This document shows, in pieces, positions 7,749 to 17,829 of a DNA stretch of 48,775 nucleotides. The first letter of the stretch is position 1; each line of letters opens with the position of its first letter. The position numbers were made by a program, and so were the translations under genes. Origin of the DNA: a bacterium (GTDB lineage: Bacteria; Planctomycetota; Planctomycetia; Pirellulales; UBA1268); assembly GCA_029978085.1 (NCBI GenBank), contig JAPOJV010000007.1:1-48775 (forward strand), read 5' to 3'. A model generated the notes under the pieces. It saw nothing but the letters and a program-made list of their open reading frames with translations. It ran no database searches and was not told where the DNA came from.

Positions 7749-8438
7749 GTGTTCCTTCCTCGCCGTGTCCGTCGCCCGCTCGCCTTGCTCGCCTGCATCC
7801 TGACGATCGGCTGCGCCTCGGTGCCGTTCGCCTCGGCCAGCGCTGCCGATCCTGCCGTCGCTCATGGCCATGCCGACGACCATCACACCGAGATCGGCCA
7901 CAACCCGCCCGCGGGCACGAGCCAGAAGGACTTCGAGAGCCCGGCCTGGTTTCAGACCGACCTTGCCGTCTGGTCGTTTGCCACGTTTCTTCTGCTTTTG
8001 GCGCTCCTCACGAAGTTCGCCTGGAAGCCGATCATGGAAGGGCTCGACAAACGGGAGCAGGGCATCGCCGACACGATCGCGGCCACGCAGGCCGCCAACG
8101 ATGACGCCCGGCGGCTGTTGGCCTCGTATGAACGGCGGCTGGCCGAGGCGGCCGACGAGGTTCGCGGCATGCTCGACGAAGCCCGCCGCGATGCGGATGC
8201 CACGAGGCAGGCTATCGTGGCCGAGGCTCGCAAGGCCGCCGAGGATGAAAAGAACCGGGCCCGTCACGAGATCGGCCTGGCCAAGGACGACGCCCTCTCG
8301 CAGATCGCGGAGCGGGCGGGCGAACTCGCCGTGCAGGTGGCAGGCAAGTTCCTGACGGCCAAGCTCGGACCGGATGATCAGGCCCGACTGGTGCGGGATT
8401 CCGTGGCCAGCATCACGACCACGCCGAGTGTCAACTGA
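7749..8438 (+). CDS. atpF: F-type ATP synthase subunit b with long N-terminal extension
   Basis: Subunit b is the peripheral stalk holding the catalytic head to subunit a. The protein is 229 residues from the GTG at 7749, which has GGAG eight bases upstream. It has a signal-peptide-like start (PLALLACILTIGCASVPF), a His-rich stretch (AVAHGHADDHHTEIGHN), one membrane segment (about 75-95, VWSFATFLLLLALLTKFAW) and a long charged Ala/Glu/Arg coiled coil to the C-terminus. Ordinary b subunits are about 160 residues and begin close to the membrane segment. A longer in-frame start exists further upstream but lacks support. Confidence 0.92.
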   Translation: MFLPRRVRRPLALLACILTIGCASVPFASASAADPAVAHGHADDHHTEIGHNPPAGTSQKDFESPAWFQTDLAVWSFATFLLLLALLTKFAWKPIMEGLDKREQGIADTIAATQAANDDARRLLASYERRLAEAADEVRGMLDEARRDADATRQAIVAEARKAAEDEKNRARHEIGLAKDDALSQIAERAGELAVQVAGKFLTAKLGPDDQARLVRDSVASITTTPSVN

Positions 8439-8464
8439 GAGCCCCCGCCGCGGTGCCGCCAACG

Positions 8465-9115
8465 ATGAGCCACACTTCCCCCACTTCCGGATCGTCCGCC
8501 GCTATCGGTGACGACGCGCCCATCGACATCGCGGTGGAGCGGGTGGCCAAGGTCTATGCCCAGGCGATCATCGAGGCGGCCGATCGCAAGAACTGCCGCC
8601 GAGATGTGCTCGACGAGTTGACGGCGCTCGTGCGGGACGTACTGCCGAAGGTGCCGCAGGCGGCTCAGATGCTTGCCTCGCCCAAAGCGGCTCTGGAGCA
8701 CAAGGCCGCCCTCATCGACCGGATGACGGCCGGCCGCATGCAGCCTACGACAGCCCATTCGCTGCACGTGCTCGCCCGCCACGGTCGCCTCGACATTCTC
8801 GCCGACGTCGTGGCCGCAGCCCGGCGCCGGGCCGATGAGCTGGAGGGCCGCAAGCCGGCCACATTCACGACCGCCGTGCCGCTCGATGCCGCCGATCAGG
8901 CGCGGCTCGTGGCCGAAGTCGAGCGGGCCGTCTCCACCAAACTCGCCGCGACCTTCGTCGTCGATCCCGCCGTGATCGGCGGGCTGGTCGTGCGCATCGC
9001 CGATACCGTCTATGACCAATCCGTCGCCACGAGCCTCGTGCGGCTCGGGCAGCGGCTGAAGCAGAGGAGCATTCATGAAATTCAATACGGACGAGATCGC
9101 CTCAGTTCTGCGTGA
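8465..9115 (+). CDS. atpH: F-type ATP synthase subunit delta
   Basis: The delta subunit caps the catalytic head and joins it to subunit b. The 216-residue product shows the OSCP/delta layout: helical N-domain ([36 protein letters not shown]), then the C-terminal part with the conserved ending [18 protein letters not shown] before about 30 more residues. The ATG at 8465 is chosen; a GTG four codons upstream (8453) is an alternative, and neither has a clear ribosome site. The 3' end overlaps the start of atpA by 41 bases. Confidence 0.92.
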   Translation: MSHTSPTSGSSAAIGDDAPIDIAVERVAKVYAQAIIEAADRKNCRRDVLDELTALVRDVLPKVPQAAQMLASPKAALEHKAALIDRMTAGRMQPTTAHSLHVLARHGRLDILADVVAAARRRADELEGRKPATFTTAVPLDAADQARLVAEVERAVSTKLAATFVVDPAVIGGLVVRIADTVYDQSVATSLVRLGQRLKQRSIHEIQYGRDRLSSA

Positions 9116-10622
9116 GGAGATTTCCCGGTTCGAGTCAGGCATCGACGTCCGCGAGGTCGGCCGCGTCCTCGAGGTGGGCGACGGCATCGCGCGGGTCTGG
9201 GGTCTCTCCGGCGTGATGGCCGGCGAAATGGTCGAATTCCCCGGCGGCATCACCGGCCTTGCCTTCAATCTCGAGGAAAACTCCGTCGGCGTGATCATCC
9301 TCGGCGACTACCTCAAGGTGACCGAGGGCGACGAGGTGAAGAGCACCGGTCGGCTGCTCTCGGTGCCCGTGGGCGATGCGGTGGTCGGCCGCGTGCTCGA
9401 TCCGCTCGGCAATCCGCTCGACGGCAAGGGGCCGGTCGTCACCGACCTGCGTCGCCCGGTGGAATCGCTCGCTCCCGGCGTGGCCGAGCGGTCGCCCGTG
9501 CGCGAGCCGATGCAGACCGGCATCAAGGCCGTCGATGCGATGACGCCGATCGGCCGCGGCCAGCGCGAGTTGATCATCGGCGACCGCAAGACGGGCAAGA
9601 CCGCGATCGGCATCGACGCGATCATCAACCAGAAGAACAGCGGCGTGAAGTGCTTCTACGTCGCCGTGGGGCAGAAGGACTCGTCGGTCGCCGTGGTCAT
9701 CGACACGCTCCGCAAGTATGGGGCGATGGACTACACGACGGTGATCGTGTCCGGCGCCAGCACGGCGGCCCCGCTGCAGTACATCGCGCCCTACTCGGGC
9801 ACCGCGATGGCCGAGCACTTCATGTACAACGGTCAGCACGCCCTCATCGTGTATGACGATCTCTCGAAGCAGGCCACCGCCTATCGCCAGCTCTCGCTGC
9901 TCATGCGGCGGCCGCCGGGACGCGAGGCCTACCCGGGCGACGTGTTCTACGCCCACAGCCGCCTGCTCGAGCGGTCTGCCAAGCTCTCGAAGGAGTTGGG
10001 GGGCGGTTCGCTCACCTCGCTGCCGATCATCGAGACGCTCGAGGGCGAAGTGTCGGCCTATATTCCGACCAACGTGATCTCGATCACCGACGGCCAGATC
10101 TATCTCCAGCCCGACCTCTTTTTCGCTGGCCAGCGGCCCGCCATGAACGCCGGCATCTCGGTGTCCCGCGTGGGTGGTGCCGCCCAGACGAAGGCCATGA
10201 AGAAGGTTGCCGGCGGCCTGCGTCTCGACCTCGCGAGCTTCCGCGAGCTCGAGGCCTTTGCCCAGCTGGGCACCGATCTCGACGCCGCCACCCAGCAACG
10301 GCTCGACCGCGGTTACCGGATGGTGGAGCTGCTCAAGCAGGGGCAGTTCGCGCCGATGGACGTGGTGGATCAGGTGCTGAGCATCTACGCCGGCACTCGT
10401 GGCCATCTCGACGAGGTGAAGCGAGACGAGGTCGCCGACTGGGAGAAGGGCTTCCTCACGTTCGTCCGTGACCAGGTGCCCGAGCTCCGCAAGCGGATCG
10501 ATGAGTCGAAGGAACTCGACGCAGAGAGCGAGCGGCAGCTGGAGGCTGCGATCGCCGAATACAAGCGGCAGCGGGCCGCGAAGGCCGGTGGCGAGGCTCG
10601 CCAGTTGGCCGGGGCACGCTAG
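9075..10622 (+). CDS. atpA: F-type ATP synthase subunit alpha
   Basis: Alpha alternates with beta in the soluble F1 head and binds a non-exchanging nucleotide. The 515-residue protein is of normal length. It has the beta-barrel start ([19 protein letters not shown]), Walker A GDRKTGKT (169-176), the VYDDLSKQA block, the [20 protein letters not shown] block, and [10 protein letters not shown] carrying the conserved Arg near the catalytic site. A GAGGAG ribosome site lies inside the end of atpH, so the two genes are translationally coupled. Confidence 0.98.
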   Translation: MKFNTDEIASVLREEISRFESGIDVREVGRVLEVGDGIARVWGLSGVMAGEMVEFPGGITGLAFNLEENSVGVIILGDYLKVTEGDEVKSTGRLLSVPVGDAVVGRVLDPLGNPLDGKGPVVTDLRRPVESLAPGVAERSPVREPMQTGIKAVDAMTPIGRGQRELIIGDRKTGKTAIGIDAIINQKNSGVKCFYVAVGQKDSSVAVVIDTLRKYGAMDYTTVIVSGASTAAPLQYIAPYSGTAMAEHFMYNGQHALIVYDDLSKQATAYRQLSLLMRRPPGREAYPGDVFYAHSRLLERSAKLSKELGGGSLTSLPIIETLEGEVSAYIPTNVISITDGQIYLQPDLFFAGQRPAMNAGISVSRVGGAAQTKAMKKVAGGLRLDLASFRELEAFAQLGTDLDAATQQRLDRGYRMVELLKQGQFAPMDVVDQVLSIYAGTRGHLDEVKRDEVADWEKGFLTFVRDQVPELRKRIDESKELDAESERQLEAAIAEYKRQRAAKAGGEARQLAGAR

Positions 10623-10675
10623 CAGTCGGGATCGCACGTCGCACGCTGAACATCGCACGCTGAAAGTCGCAGAGC

Positions 10676-11557
10676 ATGGCAAAGGCCCGGGCACTCGATC
10701 GTCGCCGCAAGTCGGTGAAGAACATCCGCAAGATCACGCGGACGATGGAACTCATTGCCACCGCGCGGTTCAAGAAGGCAATGGATCGCTCGGTCGCCGC
10801 CCGTGACTACACGAAGCAGTTGGCGAAGATTCTCGAGAACATCGGGAGCGTGGGGGCGGACGTCTCGCATCCGCTTCTCGAGGTCCGGCCCACGCGGCGC
10901 ACGGCCGTGCTCGTGCTCACGGGCAACCGCGGCCTCTGCGGTGGCTACAACTCCAACATCGTCCGGCAAGCCGTGGCCCTGCTCGGCCAGTGGAAGAGCG
11001 AGCAGGTGCCGGCCCACGTGACGGTGTCGGGCAAGCGGGGCATCTCGGCCCTCAAGTTCCGCGGTATCGACATCGCCGAGCGACATACGACGTTCGAAGA
11101 CAAGCCCGAGTTCGCGGCGGTGGCGCCGATCGGACGGGCCTATCTCGATGCCTACGCCGCCGGTCAGATCGATCGGCTCGATGTCGTCTACACGAAGTTC
11201 CACTCGATCGCGAAGCAGGAGGCGATCACCGAGACGCTGCTCCCGCTCGCCCCGCCCGAAACGTCTGCCGGCGGCACGAAGGCCAACCTGGCGTCCGATG
11301 AATACGAGTTCTATCCATCGGCGGCAAGCATCCTCGAGGAGATCCTCCCGGCGAGTTTCCTGTCGCGGCTCTTCAAGTGCTTCCTCGATGCAGCCGTCAG
11401 CGAGCAGGTGGCGCGGATGGTGGCGATGAAGGCCGCCACCGAGAACGCCGGCGGGCTGATCAAGAGCCTGTCGCGGCAGTACAACCGCGCCCGTCAATCA
11501 CAAATCACCGGCGAAATCATGGAGATCCTCGGCGGCGTCGAGGCTCTCAAAAAATAA
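10676..11557 (+). CDS. atpG: F-type ATP synthase subunit gamma
   Basis: Gamma is the rotating central shaft. The 293-residue protein has the conserved N-terminal helix (RRKSVKNIRKITRTMELIAT), the LTGNRGLCGGYNSNI block, and the matching C-terminal helix (ARMVAMKAATENAGGLIKSL, then RQSQITGEIMEILGGVEAL). Length and both coiled-coil ends are typical. It lies between atpA and atpD, as in the standard operon order. Confidence 0.97.
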   Translation: MAKARALDRRRKSVKNIRKITRTMELIATARFKKAMDRSVAARDYTKQLAKILENIGSVGADVSHPLLEVRPTRRTAVLVLTGNRGLCGGYNSNIVRQAVALLGQWKSEQVPAHVTVSGKRGISALKFRGIDIAERHTTFEDKPEFAAVAPIGRAYLDAYAAGQIDRLDVVYTKFHSIAKQEAITETLLPLAPPETSAGGTKANLASDEYEFYPSAASILEEILPASFLSRLFKCFLDAAVSEQVARMVAMKAATENAGGLIKSLSRQYNRARQSQITGEIMEILGGVEALKK

Positions 11558-13018
<1,461 letters not shown>

Positions 13019-13046
13019 TCCCCGCACCGCCCCCGAGTGACTTCCC

Positions 13047-13475
13047 ATGGCCGACGCCAAGCAATCCGGTTCGATCCGCTGCGTCATCACGACGCCGGAG
13101 ACCACCAGCCTCGACACCCACGCCCGCTCCGTCGTGCTACCGCTCGACGACGGCGAGCGTGGCGTGGCCCGCGGCCACACGCCGTTCATCGGCCGGCTCG
13201 GTGCCGGCGAGGTGCGGGTGATCGGCGAGCAGGGCGCCGGTGGTGAGGCCGTGCGGCGGGTGTTCGTGGAGGGGGGCTTTGTGGAGGTGAGCCACGGCGT
13301 CGTCTCCGTGATTACCCAGCGGGCCGTGCCCGCCGAAACCCTCGACCAGGCCGCGGCCAAGGCCGACCTCGAGCGGATCGCAGCGAGCCGGGCCACGGGC
13401 GACGAGGCGATCGCCACGAAGCTCCGCGAACTCGAGACCGCCCGCAAGCTTGTCCGCACGGCGTCGCGGCGGTAG
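13047..13475 (+). CDS. atpC: F-type ATP synthase subunit epsilon
   Basis: Epsilon sits on the rotor and can brake ATP hydrolysis. The 142-residue protein has the N-terminal beta-sandwich (about 10-95, with DDGERGVARGHTPFIGRLGAG and VFVEGGFVEVSHGVVSVI) and a C-terminal helical pair (100-142, DQAAAKADLERIAASR onward). It is the last gene of the ATP synthase operon; a strong hairpin lies 20 bases downstream. Confidence 0.93.
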   Translation: MADAKQSGSIRCVITTPETTSLDTHARSVVLPLDDGERGVARGHTPFIGRLGAGEVRVIGEQGAGGEAVRRVFVEGGFVEVSHGVVSVITQRAVPAETLDQAAAKADLERIAASRATGDEAIATKLRELETARKLVRTASRR

Positions 13476-13495
13476 CCAGAATCGCGGCTTCTTTC

Positions 13496-13526
13496 CGTAG
13501 GCTGGTCACTCCGTGACGGGCCTACG
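13496..13526. terminator. hairpin after the ATP synthase operon
   Basis: CGTAGGC (13496-13502) pairs with GCCTACG (13520-13526), and inside it GTCAC (13505-13509) pairs with GTGAC (13513-13517) around TCC. No T run follows, so it is not a classic rho-independent terminator, but it sits 20 bases past atpC. Read on the minus strand, it matches a hairpin at 23078-23104: same loop (GGA) and same GCCTACGG tail, with a changed but still paired stem. Confidence 0.5.
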
Positions 13527-13549
13527 TGTGTCCTTCAATGGACTTGTGA

Positions 13550-13682
13550 GGGGCTGCCCATGCCCCGGGAGCCGGCGTATGCCGCCGAGCGCAGCCAGGA
13601 TGGCGGAGCGAAGGCGGCATCCGAGCGAGCGTAGAACAGGATGTTCGTAGCGAGCGTCCGGCGACGGGGCATGGGCAGCCCC
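13550..13682 (+). repeat. dispersed structured element, copy A
   Basis: The ends are perfect 18-bp inverted repeats: GGGGCTGCCCATGCCCCG (13550-13567) and its reverse complement (13665-13682). Inside, ATGCCGCC (13579-13586) pairs with GGCGGCAT (13613-13620). A first small hairpin is GCC-AGGAT-GGC; a second is GAAC-AGGAT-GTTC (13634-13646). It lies between the convergent atpC and cheB genes and ends 30 bases before the cheB stop. Four related copies exist in the window. I see no open frame that fits a gene. Confidence 0.9.
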
Positions 13683-13711
13683 GAACGTCAACGCACAACC
13701 GTGATCACAGA

Positions 13712-14782
13712 TTATGCCCGCGGGGAGCGGCGGGTGAGTGCCTTCATGATCGCGGCCGGGATGTCGGGGAGCGGCACCGTGTGGTCGACGACGCCGAGTT
13801 CGACGGCGGCGCGGGGCATGCCGTAGACGACGCAGGTCGATTGGTGCTCGGCGATGGTCGTGCCGCCGGCGCGGCGGATCGCCTGCATGCCGATCGCGCC
13901 GTCACTCCCCATGCCGGTGAGGAGTGCGGCCACGGCGTGGCGGCCGGCGGCTTCCGCCGCCGACCGAAAGAGCACATCGACGGCCGGACGGCAGTGATGG
14001 ATGGGGGGCGTCTTGAGCAGCTTGGTGCGATAGGCCCCACCCACGAATTCCACGGCGAGATGGAAGTCGCCGGGAGCGATGACGCAACTGCCGGACCGGA
14101 GGATGCCGCCGTCGGTCGCCTCGCGCACGTCGAGGCCGGAGAGGGCGTTGAGCCGCTCCGCGACGACCCGGGAGAAGTAGGCGGAGATGTGCTGGACAAC
14201 GGCGATCGGCGGCAGGCCCTGCGGAAACCGCGGCAGGAGCGTGCGGAGCGCCTCGACGCCCCCGGTCGAGCCGCCAATGACGATGATCTGGCGACTGTCG
14301 AACGGTGCGCCTGGCGCGGGCAGCGGAGGCGATGCGGCGGGAGCCTGTTCGGCGGGGTGGCGACGGCCCACGCCGGCAGCCGCGGCGGCCTTCACATGGT
14401 AGGCGAGGCGGTCGGCGAGGGCGCCGATCGACATCGTGCCGTCGGGCTTGGCCAGCACGTCGACCGCGCCCGCCTCGACGGCGTCCATGGCCGCCTGGGA
14501 GCCGTGCTGGGCGAGCGAACTCACCACCACCACCGGCAGCGGATGGTGCTTCATCAGGATCCGGAGGAACGTGAGCCCGTCCATCCGCGGCATCTCGAGG
14601 TCGAGCGTGAGCACGTCGGGGTCGAGTTGCTCGATCTTCTCACGGGCCACATAGGGATCGCAGGCCGATCCCACGACCTCGATCTCGGGATCGCGGCCGA
14701 GCGCCTCCGTGATGGCGCGGCGGACGAGCGCCGAGTCGTCGACGACGAGCACGCGGATCGGGCGGGCAGGCTGGGATGTCAT
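13712..14782 (-). CDS. cheB: chemotaxis protein-glutamate methylesterase/deamidase CheB
   Basis: CheB removes methyl groups from receptor glutamates (and deamidates glutamines) to adapt signalling. The 356-residue protein has a receiver domain with phospho-acceptor D61 (VLTLDLEMPRMDG) and a C-terminal esterase domain with the triad S172 (GGSTGG), H198 (VQHIS) and D294 (GMGSDGAIG). A linker of about 30 residues rich in Ala and Pro joins them. The ATG at 14782 places the receiver strand at residue 9; upstream in-frame starts add only low-complexity sequence. It is the last gene of the cheA-cheW-mcp-cheR-cheB run, 16 bases after cheR. Confidence 0.95.
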   Translation of the reverse strand: MTSQPARPIRVLVVDDSALVRRAITEALGRDPEIEVVGSACDPYVAREKIEQLDPDVLTLDLEMPRMDGLTFLRILMKHHPLPVVVVSSLAQHGSQAAMDAVEAGAVDVLAKPDGTMSIGALADRLAYHVKAAAAAGVGRRHPAEQAPAASPPLPAPGAPFDSRQIIVIGGSTGGVEALRTLLPRFPQGLPPIAVVQHISAYFSRVVAERLNALSGLDVREATDGGILRSGSCVIAPGDFHLAVEFVGGAYRTKLLKTPPIHHCRPAVDVLFRSAAEAAGRHAVAALLTGMGSDGAIGMQAIRRAGGTTIAEHQSTCVVYGMPRAAVELGVVDHTVPLPDIPAAIMKALTRRSPRA

Positions 14783-14798
14783 GCTGCGCGGCTCCACA

Positions 14799-15641
14799 TC
14801 ATGCCGGCCGCCGGTAGATGCCCGGTCGTGCCGTCTCGAAGCGATGGGCGAGGCCGAGCAGGCTCTCGGCATGCCCCACGAAGAGATAACCGCCCGGTGC
14901 CAGCTGGTCGAACAGTCGGGCCACGAGCTCCTGTCGCGAATCGACGTCGAAGTAGATCATCACGTTGCGACAGAACACCACGTCGAGGCCGCGGGGCACG
15001 GGATAGGCCGGCTGGAAGAGGTTGACATGCTCAACCGTCACGTGCCGCCGGATCTCGGGCTTGAGCCGCACGCACCCCTCCCGTCGGCCAAACCCCTTAC
15101 GAAAGTACCGCGGCAGCAGGCCGGGGTCGGGGAGCTTGACCTTGTCGGCGTCGTAAATCCCGAGGCGGCAGCGGTCGAGCATGCGGCGCGAGATGTCGGA
15201 GGCATGCACCTCCCAGGTGAAGCCTGGCTGCTGGCGGGTCTGCTCGGCCATCACGATGGCGAGCGAATACGGCTCCTCACCCGATGCGGCGGCGGCCGAC
15301 CAGACCTGCAGCGGGCGGGCTGCCGCGACGGCCCGGGCCGCGAGCGCCGGCAGGAGTTCATGAGAGAGGATGTCGAAGTGGGCGGGCTCGCGAAAGAACT
15401 GGGTGTGGTTCGTCGAGATCAGGTCGATGAGCGTGCCGATCTCGTCGTCGGCGCCGGGGCGGCGGAGGAGTTCGCAGTAGTCGTCGAACGACGCACAGCC
15501 ACGCATCTCGAGATGGCGGGCCAGCCGGCCCGCCACCAGCGCCCGCTTGTCTGGGCCGAGCCGGATGCGGCTGCGGTCGTAGACGAGCCCTGCCAGGAAG
15601 GCGAAGGTTGCGGACGAGAGTTCCGCCTCGGAGAAGGGCAT
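14799..15641 (-). CDS. cheR: chemotaxis receptor methyltransferase CheR
   Basis: CheR adds methyl groups from S-adenosylmethionine to receptor glutamates. The 280-residue protein has the helical N-terminal domain (FLAGLVYDRSRIRLGPDKR, LISTNHTQFFREPAHF) and the methyltransferase domain with the SAM loop SAAAASGEEPYSLA and the conserved VFCRNVMIYFD block near the C-terminus. Length is normal. It precedes cheB by 16 bases and follows a receptor gene by 51 bases, so all probably share one transcript. Confidence 0.95.
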   Translation of the reverse strand: MPFSEAELSSATFAFLAGLVYDRSRIRLGPDKRALVAGRLARHLEMRGCASFDDYCELLRRPGADDEIGTLIDLISTNHTQFFREPAHFDILSHELLPALAARAVAAARPLQVWSAAAASGEEPYSLAIVMAEQTRQQPGFTWEVHASDISRRMLDRCRLGIYDADKVKLPDPGLLPRYFRKGFGRREGCVRLKPEIRRHVTVEHVNLFQPAYPVPRGLDVVFCRNVMIYFDVDSRQELVARLFDQLAPGGYLFVGHAESLLGLAHRFETARPGIYRRPA

Positions 15642-15692
15642 GGGATGGCGTCAGCGGCGGCGGGCGACCTCGTGAAAGGCCGCTCGTGCCGG

Positions 15693-17300
15693 TTAGAAGT
15701 CCTTGAAGTGACGGTCTTCGGCGTCGGCCATGCCGGCGGCGTCGCCGGGCATCGGGATGCGGACGGCGGTGGCGGGGAGACGGGCGGGCCGAGGGAGGGG
15801 GGCCGGCTGCGGGGCGGGGGCCACCTGCCGCGTGGTGGGAGCCGCGGCTGACCGCTTCACGGCGGCAGCGGTGGAGACGAGCGACCGGAGCCACTCCACG
15901 TGCTCCCGCATGAGCTGCGACTGGCTGGTGAGCTCGGCGGCCGCGCTCGCGCCTTCTTCGGCCCGGGCAGCGTTCTCTTGGGTGACCGTGTCGAGTTCCG
16001 ACATCGCCGTGCCGATCTGGCCGATTCCCTGCGACTGCTCACGGGCGGCGGTGGCGATCTCGGCCACCAGGGTGTCGGCTGCGGTGATCTTGGCGGCGAT
16101 CTCATCCAGCGAGGCGCCCACGCGATCGCAGCTCTCGCCGCCGTGACGGCTGCTGGTGATGGCCGCCTCGATCTTGGCCGCCGTTTCGCGGGCGGCCGCG
16201 GCACTCCGCTGGGCCAGCGATCGCACCTCGTCGGCCACGACGGCGAATCCGGCACCGGCCTCTCCAGCTCGGGCAGCCTCGACGGCGGCGTTGAGGGCGA
16301 GGATGTTGGTCTGGAAAGCGATCTCGTCGATGTCTTTGACGATCTTGGCCACCTCCGCGCTTGAGTTCGCGATCGCCTGCATGGCCGCGTTCATGTCGAC
16401 CATTGTGCGGGCGCCCGCCTCGGCGGCGGTGCGGGCCTGCAGTGCCAGTTCCTTGGCTTGGGAGGCATTGCCGGCCGTGCTGCGGATCATGGCCGACATC
16501 TGCTCGAGCGCCGTGCTCGTCTCGGCGACGCTCGACCCCTGCTCGCTGCAGCCGGCGGCCACCGTCTGGCTGATCGTGGCAAGCTGCCCGGAGGCCGTGG
16601 CGGCCTGCGCGGCGCCATCCTCGAGCGTGTCGGAGATCGTGTGGAGCACGCGACTGGTCGAGCGAATCACGCCGGCGCCAAGCAGCACCCCCAGGAGCGA
16701 TGCCAGGCCGACTGCCGAGCCGATCACGAGAAAGCTGCCGCGAACCGTGTCGCGTGCGGCAGCCACCGCGCGGCCAGCCAGCGTGACGTTGTATTCGATG
16801 TTGGTCTTGAAGAGGTCGATGCAGGCCTGGGCTGTGTTGTCCACGTCGCTCCGCATCAGCACGCGAGCCTCCGGCTCTTTGCCCTGCGCGAGCAGGTCGA
16901 ACACCCGGCGGGCCTCGGCGAGAAATGCGTCCCGGGCCGCTCGGGCGTCGGCGAAGATACGGCGATCCTCCTCGTCACTGATCAGTGACTGGTACTCGTC
17001 GCATTGCCGCGACCCCTCGGCCACCGCGCGGTCGAAGCTCGTGCGGGCGGCGGTTGCCGCCGTCGCGTCGGCGTCGGCTGCCGCGAGCAGGGCGGTTCGC
17101 AGGGACTTCATGACCACGTAGTTGTGTTCGATGATGTCGCTGAGCGTGATCACCGACGGCAGGGAGTTCCCCGACAGTGTGGCGACGTGTTGGTTGATGC
17201 CGGTGATCCGCCAGAGCGAAATGGCCCCGAGGACGAGGCCGGTGAGCACCAGGGCGGCCAGGCCGAGGGCGATGCGGCGGGGGATGGTGAGCGTGTTCAT
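15693..17300 (-). CDS. methyl-accepting chemotaxis protein with C-terminal CheR-docking-like tail
   Basis: A transmembrane chemoreceptor of 535 residues. The first membrane segment is at about 10-30. A helical sensing region of about 150 residues follows, resembling the four-helix-bundle type. The second membrane segment is at about 188-212, and a long cytoplasmic coiled coil has the hairpin tip around [20 protein letters not shown], which contacts CheA and CheW. After the signalling domain comes a Pro/Ala-rich linker of about 45 residues ending in HFKDF. Start ATG 17300 directly precedes the first membrane segment. No clear HAMP domain is recognisable. It lies between cheW (10 bases) and cheR. 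Confidence 0.93.
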   Translation of the reverse strand: MNTLTIPRRIALGLAALVLTGLVLGAISLWRITGINQHVATLSGNSLPSVITLSDIIEHNYVVMKSLRTALLAAADADATAATAARTSFDRAVAEGSRQCDEYQSLISDEEDRRIFADARAARDAFLAEARRVFDLLAQGKEPEARVLMRSDVDNTAQACIDLFKTNIEYNVTLAGRAVAAARDTVRGSFLVIGSAVGLASLLGVLLGAGVIRSTSRVLHTISDTLEDGAAQAATASGQLATISQTVAAGCSEQGSSVAETSTALEQMSAMIRSTAGNASQAKELALQARTAAEAGARTMVDMNAAMQAIANSSAEVAKIVKDIDEIAFQTNILALNAAVEAARAGEAGAGFAVVADEVRSLAQRSAAAARETAAKIEAAITSSRHGGESCDRVGASLDEIAAKITAADTLVAEIATAAREQSQGIGQIGTAMSELDTVTQENAARAEEGASAAAELTSQSQLMREHVEWLRSLVSTAAAVKRSAAAPTTRQVAPAPQPAPLPRPARLPATAVRIPMPGDAAGMADAEDRHFKDF

Positions 17301-17310
17301 GGATGGTTCT

Positions 17311-17805
17311 TCAGGCATGCTCCCGGTCGGCCCGGGCGATGGCTTCGAGGTCGATGAGGGTGGTGACGCCGGAACCGGCACGTGCCATCCCGGTGATGAA
17401 GCGGGTGTCGATCGCGGTACCGAAGTCGGGCGGCGGCACGAGGTCCTCTGCCGAGTAGGCAGCCACTTCCTCGACGCCATCGACGATCACGCCGTAGGGT
17501 CGGCTGCCGCCGGTTGCTGCGGCGACCTGGGTGACGACGATGCAGGTGCGGTCATGATCGACGGGGTCGGGGAGTCCGAACCGGATACGGAGATCGACGA
17601 CGGGGATGACCTTGCCCCGCAGATTGATCACGCCGCGCACGTAGGGCGGCATCGAGGCGACCGGCGTGATCGGGCAGAGGCGGATGATCTCGCGGACCAC
17701 GAGCACGGGCATGCCATACGACTCCCGGCCGAGTGTGAACGCGAGGTATTTGCCGGGCTGGGCGGTCGCCGGGGCGCCGGGCTGTGCTGGGGCTGATGGA
17801 TTCAT
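17311..17805 (-). CDS. cheW: chemotaxis coupling protein CheW
   Basis: CheW links receptors to the CheA kinase. The 164-residue protein is one CheW domain (about 18-160), with typical blocks [37 protein letters not shown] and VIVDGVEEV, after a short Ala/Pro-rich start. It begins 24 bases after cheA and ends 10 bases before the receptor gene, consistent with one operon. Confidence 0.95.
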   Translation of the reverse strand: MNPSAPAQPGAPATAQPGKYLAFTLGRESYGMPVLVVREIIRLCPITPVASMPPYVRGVINLRGKVIPVVDLRIRFGLPDPVDHDRTCIVVTQVAAATGGSRPYGVIVDGVEEVAAYSAEDLVPPPDFGTAIDTRFITGMARAGSGVTTLIDLEAIARADREHA

Positions 17806-17829
17806 AGGTACAGTCTAGGTCGCGGTTCG

